A stretch of 64,000 nucleotides of DNA from Candidatus Woesearchaeota archaeon (GTDB lineage: Archaea; Nanobdellota; Nanobdellia; Woesearchaeales; ARS49). The notes below the pieces were generated by a model that searched no databases, was not told where the DNA came from, and saw only the letters and a list, made by a program, of their open reading frames with translations. Location: assembly GCA_017609645.1 (NCBI GenBank), contig JAFCDQ010000001.1:186001-250000 (forward strand), in the 5' to 3' direction. Both the position numbers and the translations under genes were made by a program. Below are positions 33,033 to 42,219 of this stretch, in pieces; the first letter of the stretch is position 1, and every line of letters starts with the position of its first letter.

Positions 33033-33768
33033 TCGCCTTCATCTCGAAAAAATACAAAAATAAAAACCAGCAAATTACGCCGATAAGTAGTGCCCAAATA
33101 TATGAATAAACACTAAACAAAGCAATTAATGCAATATAACCAATCAAAGAGCTAACAAGAAAAACATAAACAAGCCTAGAATAATAAATAATCCTGCTGC
33201 CATCAAGAGGAGGAATAGGAATCAAATTCCAAGCAGCGAAATAAAGATTAAACATAAAAATAGGTGTAGACACAGAGTCAGGAAGCACACCTAACTGATT
33301 AAGAATAATAGCAGTACTGCCTAAAATTATATTCAAAACAGGACCTGCAAGGGCGGTCTTAGCCAGAGAACCAACATTTTCCATATATCTATGGCCGCCT
33401 AATCTATGCTGCGGTAATAAAGTTATAAACACGGCACTTGCAGCATAAACAGTAATCTTTCCATAGCTGAGAACTGCTAAAACAAGAGCAATAATCAAAC
33501 CAGGCCACCAAACCTTATGCTCAGCTTTCACGCCAAGTTTCAAAGCCATTAATCTTTGACCTGCATGATGAACAAACAAACCCGATCCGCACAAGAAAAT
33601 ACCAATAATAAGATTGCTAATGCCTGTTTTTGCATCAAAAGACACAGCACCCCATTTATTAAAAGAATAAATAAATGCAAAAACAAAAGTAGTTAACAAG
33701 AACCCATTTAATTCAGTCTTAGAAAACCAAAAATACCTCTTTATTTTGTCAAGATAGTTCTCGAACAT
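33025..33768 (-). CDS. Site-2-protease (M50)-like membrane protein lacking the zinc motif
   Basis: 247 aa, about six membrane segments. The M50 framework is present: the LAGPVLNIILG segment and the C-terminal NLIPIPPLDGSRI (normally NPDG-type, third metal ligand). The first metal helix, expected HExxH, reads HHAGQ (LFVHHAGQRLMALKLG, about residue 66-81): the catalytic glutamate is His and the second His is Gln, and the DNA there is unambiguous. It is therefore probably a pseudoprotease, perhaps a membrane chaperone or regulator. 1 nt after the TraB gene. Confidence 0.75.
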   Translation of the reverse strand: MFENYLDKIKRYFWFSKTELNGFLLTTFVFAFIYSFNKWGAVSFDAKTGISNLIIGIFLCGSGLFVHHAGQRLMALKLGVKAEHKVWWPGLIIALVLAVLSYGKITVYAASAVFITLLPQHRLGGHRYMENVGSLAKTALAGPVLNIILGSTAIILNQLGVLPDSVSTPIFMFNLYFAAWNLIPIPPLDGSRIIYYSRLVYVFLVSSLIGYIALIALFSVYSYIWALLIGVICWFLFLYFFEMKANE

Positions 33769-34452
33769 CTATTTAATAATATCACACTCTTTTAAATACT
33801 TTTGCACTAATTTTTCTACTTCTTTGGTGTGACCAGCGCCTAAAACAACAACAATATTTTGATCAGGGAAAGTTCTTCTAAGCTTACATAAATTCTTAGC
33901 AATAATCTTATTACGATCTTCAATCAACACTTTGTAAACATTAGGATATCTTTTCTTTAATTCATCAATCAATTTTTTAATAAGCTTTTCTTCAGGAACT
34001 TTTCTTAAATCAAATTTCACACCTTTTTTGAAAATCAAACCCTTGACCGCATCAACCAAGAAATTCCATTTCTCTTTCCAAGAAAGACTCTTAGAAAATT
34101 TTCTCAAAGTCTTCTCAATATCTTGATCAATTAAAGCAACTTGAATATGATGCTTTCTAGCAGTCTTAAACGCAATTAACATTTCAGAACCAGGCATGAT
34201 ACCCATTTTCTTGCCTAATTTTTTCTGAATCCACTGACCAAACAAAGCAAACAACCATCCTTTTAAACCAATTCTTTTTATGTCTGCAACAGAAAGCTTT
34301 TGTTTTCTCTTACTAAGCAAAGCCTGTAAACGCTTTTTATCAAGTTCAATAGCAACAATATCAGGCTTCTTTTCTTCAATAGTCTTTTGGACCTTTTTAA
34401 TGCTGTCTGGACTAATATGAGACGTGCTGATAAAGATAATCTTTCCTTCCAT
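33769..34452 (-). CDS. TraB/PrgY-family protein
   Basis: 227 aa. N-terminal IIFISTSHIS (GxxH-like) and C-terminal VVVLGAGHT motifs, with a conserved acidic DIVAIELDKKRL, define the TraB/Tiki-related fold, a possible metal-dependent peptidase. Unlike PrgY there is no clear C-terminal membrane region. Leaderless: TATA at 34476-34484. First gene of a probable operon TraB - S2P-like - small membrane protein - winged helix - hef. Confidence 0.82.
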   Translation of the reverse strand: MEGKIIFISTSHISPDSIKKVQKTIEEKKPDIVAIELDKKRLQALLSKRKQKLSVADIKRIGLKGWLFALFGQWIQKKLGKKMGIMPGSEMLIAFKTARKHHIQVALIDQDIEKTLRKFSKSLSWKEKWNFLVDAVKGLIFKKGVKFDLRKVPEEKLIKKLIDELKKRYPNVYKVLIEDRNKIIAKNLCKLRRTFPDQNIVVVLGAGHTKEVEKLVQKYLKECDIIK

Positions 34453-34523
34453 ATTGAGATAATAACACCATAATCTTTAAATACTTTGAGTAATGATTAA
34501 AATCTATTAAAGGAGGGATAACA

Positions 34524-34808
34524 ATGCTGAGGATGAAAAAATTAAATGAAACATTCAATATGAAGGTTTTTACTGATCAAGGAGATTATTTTGGGGATGT
34601 AGAAGAAGCTATCATGACCCAAACAAAAGTCCAAAGCTGGAGAATAAAAGCCACAAAAAACTCATTCTTGAACAAAGTATTAGGAACGGCAAAAGGAGTC
34701 ATTATTCCACATCAACTTGTAAAAGCAGTAGGAGATATAATGGTTATCAACAAACAAGCAGTACCAAGCTCACCAGAAGAAGATGTGACCCTAGAAGAAA
34801 CACAATAA
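34524..34808 (+). CDS. PRC-barrel domain protein
   Basis: 94 aa. The MKVFTDQGDYFGDVEEAIM strand and GVIIPHQLVKAVGDIMVI match the PRC-barrel fold, which in archaea is often linked to RNA metabolism and, as CdpB proteins, to cell division. A strong Shine-Dalgarno (AGGAGGG, about 10 nt upstream) fixes the start. Short acidic tail. Confidence 0.75.
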   Translation: MLRMKKLNETFNMKVFTDQGDYFGDVEEAIMTQTKVQSWRIKATKNSFLNKVLGTAKGVIIPHQLVKAVGDIMVINKQAVPSSPEEDVTLEETQ

Positions 34809-34845
34809 TAATTCATATTTTTTTATCTATATTCTTAAATAACTA

Positions 34846-35391
34846 TTGAACAACATAATATTTTTTAATTTTAAGCCTTATTCTCCTTTTATCTTGAAAC
34901 AAAAAAAACCAGAAAGACAGTTATACACTCTGATAACTAAATTATCCACTTATGTAGAAAGTAGAGACGATTTAGGTATTTTAGTTGGTTATTGTGTTAT
35001 AGGCAGTTTATTAGACTTTAAGACAAAAACGGGCTCGCAACAAGAAAGGCAATTTGAAGAAATTAAAGAAATATATAAAGGATTAGAAAAAACAATAGCA
35101 ACTTGCGAAACAAATGAAACAAGTGACGGTTATATTGCTTTATGTGAAATCAAAAATGAAAAAGAAAGCATACTAAAAAAATTTTTATCTCAGCCACTTG
35201 AACCAAAAGATGAAACGCCACTTCTTACTAAAATAATATCCCACTTGTCGTTAAAGAAAAATTATGCTGATGTACTTAGAAGAAAAGGGATAGGATTAAT
35301 AAATAATCTCAATTCAAGAGGCCAAATTAATGGCACTAAAAATATATTAACCAAAGATTACCATATAATTGAGGAGATTTTTAGCAAATGA
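34846..35391 (+). CDS. Unrecognised soluble protein upstream of PIN-PhoH
   Basis: Up to 181 aa, helical. No ATG occurs near the 5' end: the frame opens with TTG at 34846 and a second TTG is at 34897, so the true start is uncertain. A charged, helix-rich chain (RQFEEIKEIYKGLEKTI) with no known motif. Its stop overlaps the PhoH start by 4 nt (ATGA), so the two are translationally coupled. Confidence 0.55.
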   Translation: MNNIIFFNFKPYSPFILKQKKPERQLYTLITKLSTYVESRDDLGILVGYCVIGSLLDFKTKTGSQQERQFEEIKEIYKGLEKTIATCETNETSDGYIALCEIKNEKESILKKFLSQPLEPKDETPLLTKIISHLSLKKNYADVLRRKGIGLINNLNSRGQINGTKNILTKDYHIIEEIFSK

Positions 35392-36962
35392 CAGAAAGAG
35401 AAAACTACCATAAAATATTCATCCCTGCTCCAGATGTTTATGTGCTAGGAGGAACTGAGTTATTCAAACATTTAGAAAGAAATGAAGAAAATGAAAAAAA
35501 TCTTGTTATAGTGCCTTCTGCATTTGTAAACATATTAGGAGAGAAAACCAAACATGCGTCATACAGCGCAGGAGCAGAAGATGTTTTGAGATTTTTTAAA
35601 ACCATTATCAAACAAGGAAAAGTCAATAGAATCGCTAATAAAGAAATAAAGACTACTTGTAATTTTTTAGAAGGATTAGATATAGCATTCATACCTTCAA
35701 CAGGCAGTAAAGGAATAAAACTCCAAGAAGACCTCGCTGCTCGAGTAAAAAAATATTGGAGTGCCCATTCAGAAAAAAGCATATTGCTCACAAATGATCC
35801 TGCAAATCATATTTTATCTCATGGAAGAGGAATCGAAATACAAGATCCCCATTTCTTACAAGTAAATGAAGATATAGTAAATGAAGGAATCATTGATGGA
35901 ACTGATGAATTATATGCTGCGATTCAACAAAAAGAAGAACTGCCTTTAGAAGAAGTAACTGAAATGCTAGACCGAGAACTATATATCAATCAATTCATAC
36001 GTTTTAGAACGGAAAGAGACTATCAATATGCGAGAGTATTCGCAAAACTAGAAAAAAATCCTTCTGGCAGTAGAATAACTGGAATAAAAAATGAAAAAGT
36101 GAAACTCTTAAACGCAAAAGAATATAATAAAAATATTTATGTTGGTCGGCAGTTTATGCAAGATGTATTGGGAATAAAACCAAGAGATATGGAACAATAT
36201 GTTGCATTAAGATACGGCTTATTAAACCCAAATGTAGAACTTTTCTTTTTATGCGGCTCACAAGGCTCTGGCAAGACTTTGTTAAGTTATGTGGCAGCCA
36301 TAGACTTAGTTTTATATTATGACAAAGAACTAAGAGCCCAAAGAGGTATGAATAAAGAAAAAAAAGTAGGATTCTTTGACAAAATTATCTTATTAAAACC
36401 AACAGAAATATTTGGAGGCAAGAGAAGAGATGTCGGAGCACTACCTGGAGATTTATATCAAAAATTAAAACCACATTTAGGGTCTTATATAGATGCTCAT
36501 AAAGAATCTTGTTTATCAGAATGTATGCCTTTTGAAGAATTATTATTACATCCAAAATTTGAAAATGACTTTGGAGGGCCAAGATCAAAAGAATTCAAAG
36601 ATATTAAAATAAAAAACTTAGCACATCTTCCTGCAAATTCAGAAGTAATAGAAATGACCTACTCAGGACATGTAAGAGGAAGATCATTCAGAAACACTTT
36701 GATTTTGATTGATGAAGCACAAAATTTCACCCCATATGAACTAAAAACAATAATAGAAAGAACAGGAGAAGGCTGCAAAGTAATTGTAATGGGAGATCCT
36801 GCGCAAGTAGACAACCCTTTTTGTTCTAGAGAAATCAATGGTTTAACACATTCAATCAAACATTATATAGACAAACCCTATTCCGCATTAGTAACCTTAA
36901 GCAGAAACTATAGAAGCCAAATGTCAGCAGATGCAAAATCCTGGCGAGTATTCAGCCAATAA
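35388..36962 (+). CDS. PIN-PhoH family ATPase/nuclease
   Basis: 524 aa. The N-terminal about 180 residues are PIN-like (acidic positions in PDVYVLGG and LLTNDPANHIL) and the C-terminal half is a PhoH P-loop ATPase: GSQGSGKTLL (about 289-296), Walker B TLILIDEAQNFTP (about 437-449), VIVMGDPAQVDNP and LSRNYRSQMSAD. PIN-PhoH proteins act as ATP-dependent RNA helicase-ribonucleases in bacterial toxin-antitoxin contexts. An insertion at about 335-410 is not standard. Coupled to the 34846 gene. Confidence 0.85.
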   Translation: MTERENYHKIFIPAPDVYVLGGTELFKHLERNEENEKNLVIVPSAFVNILGEKTKHASYSAGAEDVLRFFKTIIKQGKVNRIANKEIKTTCNFLEGLDIAFIPSTGSKGIKLQEDLAARVKKYWSAHSEKSILLTNDPANHILSHGRGIEIQDPHFLQVNEDIVNEGIIDGTDELYAAIQQKEELPLEEVTEMLDRELYINQFIRFRTERDYQYARVFAKLEKNPSGSRITGIKNEKVKLLNAKEYNKNIYVGRQFMQDVLGIKPRDMEQYVALRYGLLNPNVELFFLCGSQGSGKTLLSYVAAIDLVLYYDKELRAQRGMNKEKKVGFFDKIILLKPTEIFGGKRRDVGALPGDLYQKLKPHLGSYIDAHKESCLSECMPFEELLLHPKFENDFGGPRSKEFKDIKIKNLAHLPANSEVIEMTYSGHVRGRSFRNTLILIDEAQNFTPYELKTIIERTGEGCKVIVMGDPAQVDNPFCSREINGLTHSIKHYIDKPYSALVTLSRNYRSQMSADAKSWRVFSQ

Positions 36963-37040
36963 CGTTAGACATCAGTTAGTGATATATTCTGAGACCAACA
37001 AAACATAATGTTTAAATAATATCATTTTTAGACTTTTCTT

Positions 37041-37706
37041 ATGGAAAAAGAGGGAGTAACTGATTTTACTAAAATATTGCCTAGTTTATTAGAAAAAGGA
37101 ATAGACAACATAAATTTAAGCATGTTTGATTCTGAAACAAAAACCCAATTACTTAATACATTAGGAGATGAGTACGCAAAAAGAGGAAAACTAACCGAAG
37201 CAGTTAAAGCATACATCTTATCAGGCAATAAAACAAAATTAGTAATTATAGGTAGGGATTATGAACAAGTAGGAGTGTTTGACAAAGCAACAGACTGTTT
37301 TAGGCTTGCTGCAGATGAAAAAGAATTACTAAGAATAGGAAACAAATGCTTAGAAGAAGGAAGATTAGGCGAGGCTATCAAAGCTTACAAAATACTAAAA
37401 GACGCGGCTTTATTAGCGAAAGTAGGAAATGAATGCGTCAGACGAGAAAAATGGGATTATGCCATAGAAGTCTTTGCGTCAATAAATGATAATCATAAAC
37501 TTTCGGAAATAGGAGACAAAGCCCTAGAAGCAAGACAAATTGGATATGCTGCACAAGCATATGAATTATCAGGCGATAAAGAAAGGTTATCTAAATTAGG
37601 AGATATCTGCCTGCGCGAAAATTTAATCACAACAGCACTAAAAGCATACCAATTAGCAGACAACCAAATGATGATTGAATTTGTCAAAGAAAATTTTACA
37701 AGGTGA
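37041..37706 (+). CDS. TPR-like alpha-solenoid protein
   Basis: 221 aa made of about five helical repeats with A/Y-x-G spacing (KRGKLTEAVKAYILSGNK, then GRLGEAIKAYKILKD, then LITTALKAYQLADN), typical of tetratricopeptide-like scaffolds for protein binding. Leaderless: TATA TTTAAATAAT at 37011-37020. 6 nt before the coiled-coil gene. Confidence 0.75.
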   Translation: MEKEGVTDFTKILPSLLEKGIDNINLSMFDSETKTQLLNTLGDEYAKRGKLTEAVKAYILSGNKTKLVIIGRDYEQVGVFDKATDCFRLAADEKELLRIGNKCLEEGRLGEAIKAYKILKDAALLAKVGNECVRREKWDYAIEVFASINDNHKLSEIGDKALEARQIGYAAQAYELSGDKERLSKLGDICLRENLITTALKAYQLADNQMMIEFVKENFTR

Positions 37707-37712
37707 AAATAA

Positions 37713-38192
37713 ATGGTAGAACTAGACAAACTTAAAAAAATCAATGAATTAGCAAATGAACTGAAAAAACACAAGTTTGCAGCTACAAATGATGAAGCAG
37801 CAAAACTTGCAGAAGACTTTTATACGCAGAAAAAAGACATACCTGAAGAACCAATATCTGAAAAAATAGAAAAAGCAGACGAGTTAACTATCAAGAAATT
37901 CGAATTAATAATGGAAATACAGCATAAGCAATTAAAATCTGAGCTAGAAACACAAAAAGCGACAATGATCTTGCTTCATAAAAAAATAGAAGAATTAAAA
38001 ATCGAAGTTGAAACTTTAAAAGGAAAAGCACTAAGTTCTCCAATACAATTTGAAAAGAAAAAAGATGAGCCAGAAGTGCAAGCAAGTTTATCTAAACCTA
38101 AAAAAGAAGAGAAAAAAGAAAATCCAAGAAGCGGAGATTATACCTCAGAAGATGTAGACATACAGAAAATGTTTTATTTTGGGAATAAATGA
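37713..38192 (+). CDS. Coiled-coil protein
   Basis: 159 aa. A heptad-like coil from about residue 55 to 105 (KKFELIMEIQHKQLKSEL, KIEELKIEVETLKGK) is followed by a low-complexity Lys/Glu/Pro linker and a conserved-looking terminal TSEDVDIQKMFYFGNK. Probably co-transcribed with the TPR gene; a structural partner is a reasonable guess. Not a recognised family. Confidence 0.55.
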   Translation: MVELDKLKKINELANELKKHKFAATNDEAAKLAEDFYTQKKDIPEEPISEKIEKADELTIKKFELIMEIQHKQLKSELETQKATMILLHKKIEELKIEVETLKGKALSSPIQFEKKKDEPEVQASLSKPKKEEKKENPRSGDYTSEDVDIQKMFYFGNK

Positions 38193-38250
38193 AAAAATAA
38201 TTTAAATGATAGAATATTTTTTATAATAAACACTAATTTTACTTAAAATC

Positions 38251-39417
38251 ATGGGGAGACAGGAAGCAATACTTTCAGATAGGGGAATAAGAAAAGCAAT
38301 AAAAGAAGATTTGATTACTGTAAAAAGTCCTGAATTATTCTTAGATTCAAATGAATTAGTGCAACCTGCGAGCATGGATGTAGTGATATCGAGAATAGAA
38401 GAAGTTATTCCATTAATCTATAACCAAAAACCTTCACAAAAAATTTACGATATGGACTATTACAAAAAAGAACTGCTCACTTTTTTACCACATTGCAATC
38501 ATTCAGTTGAAATAGAACAATTACGAGGGTATGATGGAAAAATATTTTTCCCACTTATGGAATTAAGAAGTACTTTGAGAAGATTAGGATTAGTTTCGGG
38601 TTATAATCCTCTAGGACCTGCAGTAACTTTTGAGGGAGCTTATTTTTGGATAAGAAATCCTCAGAATTACGAAATTGACATAGAAAAAGGAACAAAAATA
38701 GGGCAAATATTATGGAAAGATAAAAAAGTCATTTATGATGAAGAAAAATTTGATTATTTTTCAAATAATTATGATTTGCCCTCAGGCGATTTAGTAACAA
38801 GTGACTCTGAATTAGAGAAATTATTTGACGAAGAAAAAATATCAATCTCTCCAAAGCATATTTCTAAAGACGGAATGATTCTTTTCAGAGCAAGCGACAT
38901 AATAACAAGAAATGCGCAACAAAAAATAACACTTTACAAAGACAAAAGAACAAAAGGGGTAGAATTAAAAAAAACAAAGGCAAAAAAACATAAGATACAA
39001 CCAGGAGAATTTGTAGACATCCAAACAATAGAAAAAGTTAAGTTATCTCCTTATGTAGGCGTGCATGTTCATTATATATATAATTATTCTTGGGACATAG
39101 GAATTCATGACAAAGATTTTCCTGATGAAGAAATAGATGAGTTAAGTGTGGAGGAAATGCTAGAAAGAGCTTTAACTAGAACTTCATTTGGAGGATGGAT
39201 AGATCCTGGATATAAAGGAGTATTTTCGGTTCAAAGAAAAGCGCACCAAAAAGAATTGATTATTAATGAAGGAGATGTTGTGGCTGTAGGATTAGTATAT
39301 CATTTTAAAGAAGGAGTAGGAGAAGCATATGGTAAAGAAAGAGGCTCGCATTATAATGATGCAAAAGGCTTTATAGCAACACAAAAAAAAGAAGAAAAGA
39401 AAAAAACTCGAGAATAA
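38251..39417 (+). CDS. dcd: dCTP deaminase/dUTPase-family protein, double-domain form
   Basis: 388 aa, about twice the usual dCTP deaminase length. It has two DCD/dUTPase-type domains in tandem, as in the long DCD family: the first starts ILSDRGIRKAIKEDLI and contains RSTLRRLGL, the second contains GGWIDPGYKGVFSV. Removes dUTP precursors by deaminating dCTP, or cleaves dUTP, so it supplies dUMP and protects DNA from uracil. Which activity applies cannot be told here. Leaderless: TATA at 38217-38230. Confidence 0.85.
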   Translation: MGRQEAILSDRGIRKAIKEDLITVKSPELFLDSNELVQPASMDVVISRIEEVIPLIYNQKPSQKIYDMDYYKKELLTFLPHCNHSVEIEQLRGYDGKIFFPLMELRSTLRRLGLVSGYNPLGPAVTFEGAYFWIRNPQNYEIDIEKGTKIGQILWKDKKVIYDEEKFDYFSNNYDLPSGDLVTSDSELEKLFDEEKISISPKHISKDGMILFRASDIITRNAQQKITLYKDKRTKGVELKKTKAKKHKIQPGEFVDIQTIEKVKLSPYVGVHVHYIYNYSWDIGIHDKDFPDEEIDELSVEEMLERALTRTSFGGWIDPGYKGVFSVQRKAHQKELIINEGDVVAVGLVYHFKEGVGEAYGKERGSHYNDAKGFIATQKKEEKKKTRE

Positions 39418-39429
39418 ATGAAAAAGTTA

Positions 39430-40182
39430 TCATTTACTCTCTTGAATCTCTGTCAAAGCTTCAATGCCTAAATATTTAATAGTGAGCTTTTTCCATCTGT
39501 CATAATGACTTATTCCAGTAGACTGCTTTACTGATACTGAATTATGCAAATCTGCTTTTTCAAGAATTTTATTTGTATCCAAATTACCAAGTTTATTAAG
39601 AAGCGCATGATTGCCTGGAAATATTTTATTAAGCAAAGGGAATTTTTCAGCAAACTTTCTTATTCTTTTATTATAATCATTAGCGGGGTTAATAAATAAT
39701 TTATTTCCTGCGTGAACTTCGTGTAAACACTCACAATAAGCATCAACTTTATCAGTATAAGAAACTATTTGCGCTTCAAGACAATCTTTATACAATGCAT
39801 GATATAATAATTCTTTATAACTAAAACCATTCACTTTCAAAGGCCATTTTTTAGTAATCTGTTCAATAGCTTCAGCTTCTTCTTTATCTAATTTTTCAAG
39901 TTCTTCTTTAGTCATTCTATCTTTATGATAAAGCTGAATATCGCCTGTGATTATCTCAGCATCGTCATGTACAAGAGCAAGTGCGAGCGTTTTTTCAGTA
40001 TTTAATTCGTCACCATAACTTTGAGAAATAGCCTGCAAAAAATCTTTAATTAAAGTATACACTCTTTGAGAATGCAGAAAGAGATTAGTGCGATAAAACA
40101 TGTGAGGATAAATATTAAATCGAGTAATTTTCTTTAATTTTTCTTCTCGATCAGTAAATCCATCAAATGTGGAGTTAATCAT
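39430..40182 (-). CDS. HD-domain phosphohydrolase (YfbR/HDDC2-like 5'-nucleotidase)
   Basis: 250 aa. HD signature: H (LHSQRVYTL), VHDDAEIITGDIQLY and a later D (YTDKVDAYCECLHEV), as in the YfbR/HDDC2 group that dephosphorylates deoxynucleoside monophosphates. It lies 42 nt after purN, so it is probably the last gene of the PCNA-purine operon and may trim nucleotide pools. Confidence 0.8.
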   Translation of the reverse strand: MINSTFDGFTDREEKLKKITRFNIYPHMFYRTNLFLHSQRVYTLIKDFLQAISQSYGDELNTEKTLALALVHDDAEIITGDIQLYHKDRMTKEELEKLDKEEAEAIEQITKKWPLKVNGFSYKELLYHALYKDCLEAQIVSYTDKVDAYCECLHEVHAGNKLFINPANDYNKRIRKFAEKFPLLNKIFPGNHALLNKLGNLDTNKILEKADLHNSVSVKQSTGISHYDRWKKLTIKYLGIEALTEIQESK

Positions 40183-40224
40183 TCTTTTTCTTCATTTAAT
40201 ATCAACCCAGTAGGAATTGTTTTT

Positions 40225-41013
40225 TTATTTCCAACCTGTATAAGGCAAAGCCACCATATTCAAAGACTGCGTTTCCAAATATACTGTTCGCCATTCAGTA
40301 TGGAAAACCTTCTCCTCACCTAAAGCAAGTTTGCCTTCTGCAATTAACTCTAAAGCCTTTGTTAAAGCAGGCCAATCACTACGAACTTTTTGAAAACTTT
40401 GATGGGCATCAGCATATTCTCTTAAAGATTCTGCTTTTTCAGGATTTTCACCAAATAAAAATTCTGACCAAACTTGTAACTCAGGACCTTGCACTAGAAT
40501 TTCGCCATGATCAACTAATGCATCAACCATTATCACAGAAGATTTGGTTTTTTCTTCGTTTGCTTTAATTGCATCATAAACAGCATCTTCACCAATATAT
40601 TTTCTTTTGTTATTTTTATCTAAGATAGAAAGATCTGCAGGATGAACATTAATGATTCTGTCTTTGTATTCAGTCAATAAAGGCTCTTTAATTAATCTCA
40701 TATAACCACCAAGAACAATAAGATCAATAGTTTTGCCTGTTGAACCTTCAAAAGACTTTAACACATCTAAAATAAAATGATTAAATTTTGCGGCTTTCCA
40801 ATCACGACAACATTGGTATCCATTAATAACTTCTTTAGGAACATCTTTTAATTCATCAAGCTTAAGGAGTTTTGCACTTGGCTTATCAGAAAAAATTAAA
40901 CCAGGTTTAATCACTTTAGCACATTCACGCAAATTAGTGCCACTGCCAGAACCAAAACCAACCCAGCAAAAATCTTTTGGGTCGCCATCATAAATTTTTT
41001 TATATTCTGCCAT
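40225..41013 (-). CDS. purN: Phosphoribosylglycinamide formyltransferase PurN (divergent)
   Basis: 262 aa, longer than the usual 200-215. Transfers formyl from 10-formyl-THF to GAR, purine step 3. Glycine-rich GFGSGSGTNL replaces the usual SGxGSNLQ; the catalytic Asn-x-His (INVHPADL) and Asp (ALVDHGEILVQ) regions are present, with LIVLGGYMRLI before them. An insertion follows the glycine loop (residues about 35-65). Shine-Dalgarno AAGGTGA precedes the ATG. In the purLQMN operon. Confidence 0.88.
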   Translation of the reverse strand: MAEYKKIYDGDPKDFCWVGFGSGSGTNLRECAKVIKPGLIFSDKPSAKLLKLDELKDVPKEVINGYQCCRDWKAAKFNHFILDVLKSFEGSTGKTIDLIVLGGYMRLIKEPLLTEYKDRIINVHPADLSILDKNNKRKYIGEDAVYDAIKANEEKTKSSVIMVDALVDHGEILVQGPELQVWSEFLFGENPEKAESLREYADAHQSFQKVRSDWPALTKALELIAEGKLALGEEKVFHTEWRTVYLETQSLNMVALPYTGWK

Positions 41014-41022
41014 TTTTTCACC

Positions 41023-42207
41023 TTAATTACTATAACCAATAAACTCAATTGGTGTTTTAATTCCATAACCATTATGCAAAATTGTTCTAATTTGTTTTTT
41101 AGCTTTTGTATCTTCTTCAACTCTTCCAATAATTTTAGCCTTATTCTCTCCTCTTTCATTAATAAAATCCACAACTTTTGCAGCAAGTTCGTCAGGGTCT
41201 TTAGGAACAATATAAGCAAAACCCATGCCCATATTTTGCTTAGTTAAAGCTTCCTTAAGAGTCCAACCACATTCTAGCATCAATAATTTATGTATAGGCA
41301 GAGGATCCAAAGGATCTGTAATTTTAAAAGAAACAAGAGATCCAACACGATTAAAATTATGTAAACCATTGCCAGTAATATTAATACCATAAATATAAGG
41401 ATTACTAAATTCCTTGCCAATCAAAGCAGCTTCAACTAAATAAATTGCAGTAGGAACTTGCAAAGCTTCAAGCACAGTTTTACCTTCTAAGATATCAGGC
41501 GTATCATTTAAAGAAAACTTTCCTTTGTATTGTTTTCTCCATTCTTCTCTAGGCTCAAGTGCAGGATCAGGAGCTAGCAAAACATGTCTTGCGCCTGTAT
41601 AACCATTACTATGCATACCTGTAGAAGAAACACCAATAATAAGATCTCCAGGAAGAGGAGTTAAATTAGGAACTTTATCTTTTTCAATAAAACCAGTCAT
41701 AACAACACCAAAATCAACACCTTTATCAGGAATACCTAAAGAAATCATCTCATCTAAAGATGCTGTTTCTATTTTACCCATGTTTAAATCAAAAGGTGCA
41801 TTAGGAATCCTGCATTTTTCAAGAGCGTTAACAAAGCCACTCATTATTTCGTCCATATGATTTTCTTCAACACCTGTTTGACATGCCATATAAAGATCAA
41901 CAGATGAAGGATAAGCATTAATAATTGCAGCCATGTCATTAGCATTCATAGCAATAGCATCAATAGGAGCTAATCGATAATTATTTGACCAAGCACTTAA
42001 AAAAAGTTTAGTACCATTACCATCAACACAATGAACAGACAAATAATCAGGATGAACTTTATCATTTTCTCTTAATTCAACAAAAGAACCTGTTGCTCTT
42101 TCATCAATGCGATTAAATAACCAATGCGCTCTTTTCAAAGCTTTTTTACCAGCAGCAATAGCTATTTTTTCACTTTCTTCATAATCAGCACTATCTTTTT
42201 CATTCAT
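41023..42207 (-). CDS. purM: AIR synthetase PurM
   Basis: 394 aa from the ATG at 42207 with a good Shine-Dalgarno (GAGTGAGG); a TTG at 42213 is the alternative. Closes the imidazole ring of FGAM to AIR, purine step 5. Conserved: SVHCVDGNGTKLFL, IDAIAMNANDMAA, GVSSTGMHSNGYT and the later NMGMGFAYIV. Somewhat divergent from bacterial PurM in the middle. Between purQ and purN. Confidence 0.92.
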   Translation of the reverse strand: MNEKDSADYEESEKIAIAAGKKALKRAHWLFNRIDERATGSFVELRENDKVHPDYLSVHCVDGNGTKLFLSAWSNNYRLAPIDAIAMNANDMAAIINAYPSSVDLYMACQTGVEENHMDEIMSGFVNALEKCRIPNAPFDLNMGKIETASLDEMISLGIPDKGVDFGVVMTGFIEKDKVPNLTPLPGDLIIGVSSTGMHSNGYTGARHVLLAPDPALEPREEWRKQYKGKFSLNDTPDILEGKTVLEALQVPTAIYLVEAALIGKEFSNPYIYGINITGNGLHNFNRVGSLVSFKITDPLDPLPIHKLLMLECGWTLKEALTKQNMGMGFAYIVPKDPDELAAKVVDFINERGENKAKIIGRVEEDTKAKKQIRTILHNGYGIKTPIEFIGYSN

Positions 42208-42219
42208 TTTCAAACAACC

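Noticed and set aside
34846-35391. Annotating a firm start for the gene before PhoH
   Set aside because: Only TTG codons are available and neither has a convincing ribosome site; the start is left open.
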